Positions 59,214 through 64,000 of a stretch of 64,000 bases of DNA are shown here, in pieces. Source of the DNA: an uncultured Bacteroidales bacterium (GTDB lineage Bacteria; Bacteroidota; Bacteroidia; Bacteroidales; UBA932); assembly GCA_944322565.1 (NCBI GenBank), contig CALUPG010000002.1:62001-126000 (forward strand). The letters are read 5' to 3'. Below the pieces are notes generated by a model. It made no database searches. It saw only the letters and a program-made list of their open reading frames with translations, and was not told the DNA's origin. Both the position numbers and the translations under genes were made by a program. How positions within the stretch are numbered: the first letter of the stretch is position 1; each line of letters begins with the position of its first letter.

Positions 59214-60032
59214 ATGGCCAGAAGAAAGGGAATAAGATTCATATACGATGCAGCTATCTTCATTCTGTTGGAGATAGCTGCATTGGCTATGCTCAAAAAT
59301 TCCGGCGTAATGCAGGACCTGTGGATATCAAAAGGAATCCATGCAATGTACGCTTCCGTCTGGGGCAGCCTCGACGACATCAGATACTATTTCTCCCTCA
59401 AGTCAAAGAACGACAGGCTCGCCCAGGAAAACTTCCGGCTCACGCAGGAGCTCAGACGCTACAAAGCGGCGGCCGAGGCTGATTCAGCTGCAGCATTCAC
59501 AATGTCAGACACTGCCGGCACATACAGATACATGCCTGCGGCAATTGCCAGGATGACCGCCAACGGGCAGCACAACTACATCATCATCGACAAGGGATAC
59601 GAAGACGGAGTGAAGGAAAAGAGCGGCATCATCACCGGGCAGGGAGCAATAGGCATCATTGATGCTGTCGGGAAACATTATTCGTATGCCCTGTCATTCA
59701 AGAATTCCGGAATCAGCATCAGCGCGAGGATAGGCAGGGAGGGAGCCGTCGGCCCGCTGAGATGGGACGGACACTCGGACAACGGGGCCATTCTGAGCGA
59801 GATTCCCCATCACATCACCCTGACACCGGGAGATACCATATTCACAAGCGGCTATTCGACAATTTTCCCGCCTGACATTCCGCTCGGCACTCTGGGCACG
59901 GCAAGAGTAGTGAACGGCGCCACATACGAAATCAAAATCCGGCTGCTGGAAGACTTCAGCACACTGAGATACGTGACACTTGTCAATCATACGGGACGGG
60001 AAGAACTGGAGCAACTGGAGGACGGACGATGA
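59214..60032 (+). CDS. mreC: rod-shape determining protein MreC
   Basis: A 272-residue MreC: one N-terminal membrane helix (about 11-30), a coiled coil (about 58-85, SKNDRLAQENFRLTQELRRY), and a periplasmic beta domain (NYIIIDKGYEDGVKEKSGII, DTIFTSGYSTIFPPDIPLGTL). It couples MreB to the wall synthases. Overlaps mreD by ATGA. Confidence 0.95.
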   Translation: MARRKGIRFIYDAAIFILLEIAALAMLKNSGVMQDLWISKGIHAMYASVWGSLDDIRYYFSLKSKNDRLAQENFRLTQELRRYKAAAEADSAAAFTMSDTAGTYRYMPAAIARMTANGQHNYIIIDKGYEDGVKEKSGIITGQGAIGIIDAVGKHYSYALSFKNSGISISARIGREGAVGPLRWDGHSDNGAILSEIPHHITLTPGDTIFTSGYSTIFPPDIPLGTLGTARVVNGATYEIKIRLLEDFSTLRYVTLVNHTGREELEQLEDGR

Positions 60033-60544
60033 AGACACCACAACATTTCGGACTTGTTTACTTCACTCTCGCCATTGCACAGATGATTCTGTGCAACTGC
60101 TTCAATTTCAGTGCGTATGTAACGCTGTCCATCCTGCCTGTAATGGTTCTTTGCATCCCGCTCAATGTCGGGACTGTCATGTCAATGGTCATAGCCTTTG
60201 CCACAGGTCTCGCCTGTGATGCCGCATACGAGGGACTTCCGGGGCTGAATGCCCTGGCCCTGGTCCCTGTAGCCTTTATCCGCAAGCCTGTCATCCGGAT
60301 TGTATTCGGAGAAGAACTCATCGAGAGACAAGAACAGTTTTCCTTCAGGAAATTCGGGGCAATCAAGATTTCCGGCGCCATTCTCATCGTCCAGGCAGTA
60401 TTTCTGCTTGTATATATCATTGCCGACGGAGCCGGGACCAGGCCGTTTCTGTTCAATCTGTCAAGATTCGGGGCTTCACTTGCCGCAGGCTTCATGCTGT
60501 CACTTGCAACAGCAGCCGTGATTGTCCCGGATGAAAAGAAATGA
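60029..60544 (+). CDS. mreD: rod-shape determining protein MreD
   Basis: A 171-residue membrane protein with about five helices and the mreD layout (short hydrophobic segments with a GLACDAAYEGLPGLNAL loop). Identified by size, hydrophobic pattern and place between mreC and the PBP2 gene. Overlaps both neighbours. Confidence 0.9.
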   Translation: MKTPQHFGLVYFTLAIAQMILCNCFNFSAYVTLSILPVMVLCIPLNVGTVMSMVIAFATGLACDAAYEGLPGLNALALVPVAFIRKPVIRIVFGEELIERQEQFSFRKFGAIKISGAILIVQAVFLLVYIIADGAGTRPFLFNLSRFGASLAAGFMLSLATAAVIVPDEKK

Positions 60545-62402
60545 AAATGGCCCGATGAAACTTGACAGGACAAATAAAATCAGGGCCGGGCTTCTGATTG
60601 CCGCCCTTATACTTGTCATCAGACTGTTCACAATCCAGATAATCGATGACAAGTATAAGATTGACGCATCCAACAATTCGATGGTCCACGCCGTCATCTA
60701 CCCTACCAGAGGCATTATCTATGACCGCAACGGGAAAATTCTCGTCGGCAACAAGGTTGCATACGACATGCTCGTCACTCCGAAGGAAGTCGGGGAATTC
60801 GACACCCTCGCCCTATGTGAAATCCTGGAAATAACTCCGGAATTTCTCAAGGAAAAAATGGACGGCTACTACCGTGACAGGAGAAAAATCGGCTACCGGT
60901 CCGTAACTATGCTGACTCACCTGCCTCCCGAAATCTTCATGAAATTCGCCGAAGTCTCGTATAAATTCCCGGGATTCAGGGGACAGGCAAGAAACATAAG
61001 GGAATACCCGTACAATGCCGGAGGGAACCTTCTCGGCTACATATCCGAAGTAAGTGCCGATGACATCAGGAGCCATCCGGACACATACAACGCCGGAGAC
61101 TACATCGGCAAGACAGGTATCGAGGCGACATGCGAAGAATACCTCAAGGGAGAGAAAGGATACCAGATATTTCTCAGGGATTCCCGCAACAGGATAGAAA
61201 GCCGGTACAAGGACGGAGAAATGGACAAGGAGGCGATTCCCGGCAAAGACATCGTGACAACCATAGATGCGGAGCTCCAGCATTATGGACAGGAGCTGAT
61301 GCAGAACAAGGTGGGAAGCCTGGTGGCAATTGAGCCGTCGACAGGAGAAATTCTTACCCTGGTGTCCAGTCCCGGAATTGATGTGGAAATGCTCGCTGAC
61401 ATAGGGAAATACTACAGGCAGATAGCCTCGGACCCGTACAAGCCAATGTTCAACAGGGCTGTGCAGTCCGCCTACCCTCCGGGCTCGGTATTCAAGCTCG
61501 TCAACGGACTGATCGGACTTCAGGAAGGAGTCCTGACTCCAGAAACGCACTATCCCTGCAGCATGGGCTATCATTTCGGGAGGAACAAGCTCGGCTGCCA
61601 TGCCCACCGCTCCCCGCTTGATCTTCAGGAATCCGTCATGATGTCATGCAATGCATACTATTGCTATGTCCTGCGCAATATTCTTGAAAATGACAAATAT
61701 GGCTCCATTGCGGAAGCCATGGACGCCTGGAACAGATATGTGAAAAGCTTCGGGTTCGGACGGAAGCTCGGCAGCGACTTCCCGTCGGAGCTCGGAGGGA
61801 CAATCCCGGACTCCAAATATTACGACTCCGTATACGGGGCAGGCTCGTGGAAGGCCACCAACGTCATTTCACTGTCAATAGGACAGGGAGAAATAGGATG
61901 TACGCCGCTGCACCTGGCGAATCTATGCGCCACTATGGCAAACCGGGGATTCTACTATATTCCTCACCTTATCAGAGGGACTGAAAATGTCAGCATTGAT
62001 CCGAAATACTACAGAAAACAATATACCCTTGTTGACACATCTTATTTCCCGGTCATGGTGGAAGGCATGTACAGGGCTGTGAACAGCGGATACGGCTCGG
62101 GAGCGACAGCTGCAGTGGCTGCAGTTGAAGGGCTGGACATCTGCGGGAAGACCGGCACGGCACAGAACCCCCTCGGAGATGACAACTCGGTATTCATCTG
62201 CTTTGCACCGAAAGACGACCCCAAGATAGCAGTGGCGGCATATGTGGAGCACGGTTCATTCGGAGCCAGATGGGCGGCTCCCATAGCGTCCCTTCTGGTG
62301 GAGAAATACCTCAACGGAGAAATCGGGGAAAGCCGCAGACCGCTTGAGAAGCGTGTGCTGGAAGGCAATCTCCTTGACAAGATGAACATAAAGGGAAACT
62401 GA
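60531..62402 (+). CDS. mrdA: penicillin-binding protein 2
   Basis: A 623-residue class B PBP, the elongasome transpeptidase. One membrane helix (about 22-42), the dimerisation domain with TRGIIYDRNGKILV, and a transpeptidase domain with SxxK in PPGSVFKLVNG, SxN in SCNAYY and KTGTAQNP. I use ATG 60531, which overlaps mreD by 14 bases; ATG 60555 (MKLDRTNK) is also possible. Confidence 0.95.
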   Translation: MKRNENGPMKLDRTNKIRAGLLIAALILVIRLFTIQIIDDKYKIDASNNSMVHAVIYPTRGIIYDRNGKILVGNKVAYDMLVTPKEVGEFDTLALCEILEITPEFLKEKMDGYYRDRRKIGYRSVTMLTHLPPEIFMKFAEVSYKFPGFRGQARNIREYPYNAGGNLLGYISEVSADDIRSHPDTYNAGDYIGKTGIEATCEEYLKGEKGYQIFLRDSRNRIESRYKDGEMDKEAIPGKDIVTTIDAELQHYGQELMQNKVGSLVAIEPSTGEILTLVSSPGIDVEMLADIGKYYRQIASDPYKPMFNRAVQSAYPPGSVFKLVNGLIGLQEGVLTPETHYPCSMGYHFGRNKLGCHAHRSPLDLQESVMMSCNAYYCYVLRNILENDKYGSIAEAMDAWNRYVKSFGFGRKLGSDFPSELGGTIPDSKYYDSVYGAGSWKATNVISLSIGQGEIGCTPLHLANLCATMANRGFYYIPHLIRGTENVSIDPKYYRKQYTLVDTSYFPVMVEGMYRAVNSGYGSGATAAVAAVEGLDICGKTGTAQNPLGDDNSVFICFAPKDDPKIAVAAYVEHGSFGARWAAPIASLLVEKYLNGEIGESRRPLEKRVLEGNLLDKMNIKGN

Positions 62403-62427
62403 ACTGCAACAGACACAAAGAAGAGAG

Positions 62428-63888
62428 ATGAACAGACTGACAGGAAGAGGAGTGATGGAAACGATAGACTGGAGGCTGGTAATATGCTACCTGCTCCTCA
62501 TTCTCATCGGCTGGATGAACATCTATGCCTCCATTCATTCCACCGAGCCTGCCTCCATCTTTGACTTTTCATGCAGGAGCGGCAAGCAGTTCGTCTGGAT
62601 TGTCTCATCACTCGGACTTGCCGCAATCATTCTCTTTGCACTGAACCCGAGAATCTACGAAAGTCTCTCTGTCCCGATTTACGGCTTCACAATCCTTCTG
62701 CTGATAGCCGTGATTTTCCTCGGGACTGAAGTCAAGGGCTCAAGGTCATGGTTCTCGTTCGGCCCGGTCAGTTTCCAGCCTGCGGAACTTTCCAAAATTG
62801 CCACATCACTGATGCTCGCCACAGTCATGAGCCAGTCCGGGTTCAGGATGTCCAACATGAAGCATTTCCTTGCCACAGCTGCCGTCATCATTGTGCCCAT
62901 GGCAATAATAGTGGCGCAGAGTGAAACAGGTTCCGCCCTCGTATATGTCGGCTTCGTCTTCATGCTTTACAGGGAAGGGCTTTCGGGCTGGCTGCTGTTC
63001 ATAATCGGAATGGCCATACTTCTGTTCATTCTGACGCTGACATCATCAGCGTACACCTCCATTCTGGTGCTCGCCATTGTCACCACCTTGTGCAGCGCCA
63101 TGTATTATGACAGGATAAAATCCTGGCTGAAGATATATCTGCCGTCTTTCATAGTCCTCGGCCTGCTTCCGTTTCTGCATGACAAACTTTCCGGCCTGAC
63201 AGACAATCCGGAGGCGTTCATCCTCAAGGTCAAGCCCATGTATATTTTTGCCGCAGCCGCGGCGGTCTCTATTCCCATAATGGCTTTCAAGGCTTTCCGC
63301 TCAGGCGGAGCATTCAGATGGCTCGCCATAGCCTCTTTCATAGTCGGAGTCCTCTTCGTCTTCTCCGTGGACTTTCTCTTCCACGATGTGCTGCAGGACC
63401 ATCAGCGCAAGCGCATCGAAGTATTGCTGGGGCTTAAGGATGACCCGACAGGAGTCGGCTACAATGTCAACCAGTCCATGATAGCCATCGGCTCCGGCGG
63501 ATTCTTCGGCAAAGGCTTCCTCAAGGGGACCCAGACCACATACGGCTTCGTGCCCGAACAGAGCACGGACTTCATCTTCTGCACAATAGGAGAAGAGTGG
63601 GGCTTCGTCGGGGCCGCAGCAGTGATTTTCCTGTATGTATTCCTGATATGGAGAATAATCGCCGATGCCGAGCAATGCCGGGAGGCCTTTACGCGCATCT
63701 ACGGCTACTGTGTGGCAGGCTGTATCTTCATGCACCTGTTCATCAATATCGGCATGACTGTCGGCCTTATGCCGGTCATCGGCATCCCTCTTCCGTTTAT
63801 CAGCTACGGAGGCTCGTCCCTGTGGGCGTTCACCGTCCTTCTGTTCATCTTCATCGCCCTCGTAAGGAACGAAAGGAAATATTTCTGA
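62428..63888 (+). CDS. rodA: peptidoglycan glycosyltransferase RodA
   Basis: A 486-residue SEDS protein with about ten membrane helices that polymerises glycan strands with PBP2. Motifs: GSRSWFSFGPVSFQPAELSKI (with the conserved W and the catalytic-site region), AQSETGSALVYVGF, FLHDVLQDHQRKRI, FVPEQSTDFIF, and LPFISYGGSSLW. It is longer than E. coli RodA because of an extended central cytoplasmic/periplasmic loop. Last gene of the mre operon. Confidence 0.95.
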   Translation: MNRLTGRGVMETIDWRLVICYLLLILIGWMNIYASIHSTEPASIFDFSCRSGKQFVWIVSSLGLAAIILFALNPRIYESLSVPIYGFTILLLIAVIFLGTEVKGSRSWFSFGPVSFQPAELSKIATSLMLATVMSQSGFRMSNMKHFLATAAVIIVPMAIIVAQSETGSALVYVGFVFMLYREGLSGWLLFIIGMAILLFILTLTSSAYTSILVLAIVTTLCSAMYYDRIKSWLKIYLPSFIVLGLLPFLHDKLSGLTDNPEAFILKVKPMYIFAAAAAVSIPIMAFKAFRSGGAFRWLAIASFIVGVLFVFSVDFLFHDVLQDHQRKRIEVLLGLKDDPTGVGYNVNQSMIAIGSGGFFGKGFLKGTQTTYGFVPEQSTDFIFCTIGEEWGFVGAAAVIFLYVFLIWRIIADAEQCREAFTRIYGYCVAGCIFMHLFINIGMTVGLMPVIGIPLPFISYGGSSLWAFTVLLFIFIALVRNERKYF

Positions 63889-63919
63889 CAGAACCGTCAG
63901 TACACGGCCTGACTTGAAA

Positions 63920-64000
63920 TCAACGGCCGCCGATTGCTTCAGCCTTGTCCACCATAGAGAAGAACCGTGACCTGTGCCCGTACGGGTCAAAGCTGCAGGC
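63920..64000 (-). CDS. partial gene running off the right edge
   Basis: On the minus strand the last 26 codons of a gene are open to the edge, ending DPYGHRSRFFSMVDKAEAIG and then GGR before a TGA at 63922-63920. The residue pattern is protein-like and the gene would converge with rodA, 31 bases away. The family cannot be told from this piece. Confidence 0.5.
   Translation of the reverse strand, partial: ACSFDPYGHRSRFFSMVDKAEAIGGR

Noticed and set aside
62428..63990. Minus-strand frame of 229 residues opposite the rodA end.
   Set aside because: Antisense to rodA, whose SEDS motifs are intact; only the separate frame at 63920-64000 looks coding.

Overview
The window comes from a member of the phylum Bacteroidota, order Bacteroidales. 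The signs are a SusC/SusD pair with surface lipoproteins, promoters of the Bacteroides type (TAnnTTTG at -7, sometimes TTG or TTTG about 19-20 bases upstream), lack of clear Shine-Dalgarno sites, and families typical of the phylum (DUF4249, DUF3109, DUF1735, DUF3791/DUF3990, a single five-helix SdhC). Base composition is moderate, with a visibly AT-richer patch around 28.7-30.5 kb. I cannot fix the genus; a gut-associated Bacteroidales (Rikenellaceae or a related uncultured family) fits best.

Layout. 1-5.1 kb: a small TonB-dependent receptor with its DUF4249 lipoprotein, divergent from two unknown exported proteins. 5.2-11.1 kb: a minus-strand housekeeping operon cdaA-mutS2-DUF4878-like-yraN-manC-yqeY. 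11.1-12.9 kb: an accessory patch with a HigB-like toxin and a HigA antitoxin fused to an ImmA/IrrE protease domain. 13.0-20.2 kb: two GH92 alpha-mannosidases and a GH88 enzyme on the plus strand; between the two GH92 genes lie a small membrane protein and a cluster of GC-rich imperfect palindromes. 20.2-21.5 kb: ahcY of the short type. 21.7-28.7 kb: a minus-strand SusC-SusD-GH18-DUF1735/LamG operon. With the GH92 pair this looks like a system for high-mannose N-glycans: GH18 cuts the glycan from protein at the surface, SusCD imports it, and GH92 trims mannose.

28.7-30.7 kb is an AT-rich scar: a truncated ATP-grasp peptide maturase, a compact DUF3791-DUF3990-small gene operon with its own promoter, and the tail of an IS1182-like transposase. 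30.7-64 kb is mostly core genome: pfkA, dusB, lpxK, DAHP synthase/chorismate mutase, frr, pyrH, a lone sdhC, an aminopeptidase P, hemW, DUF2007/DUF3109, a catalytically degenerate M16-like protein, a TPR protein with a U32 peptidase, an unknown lipoprotein, the prmC-ddl-PBP1A group, topA, an Lrp regulator, ispD, and the complete elongasome operon mreB-mreC-mreD-mrdA-rodA. A partial minus-strand gene runs off the right edge.

The least explained parts are the DUF3791/DUF3990 operon, the HigB/HigA-ImmA pair, and the palindromic repeats between the mannosidase genes. No CRISPR array, rRNA or complete tRNA was seen.
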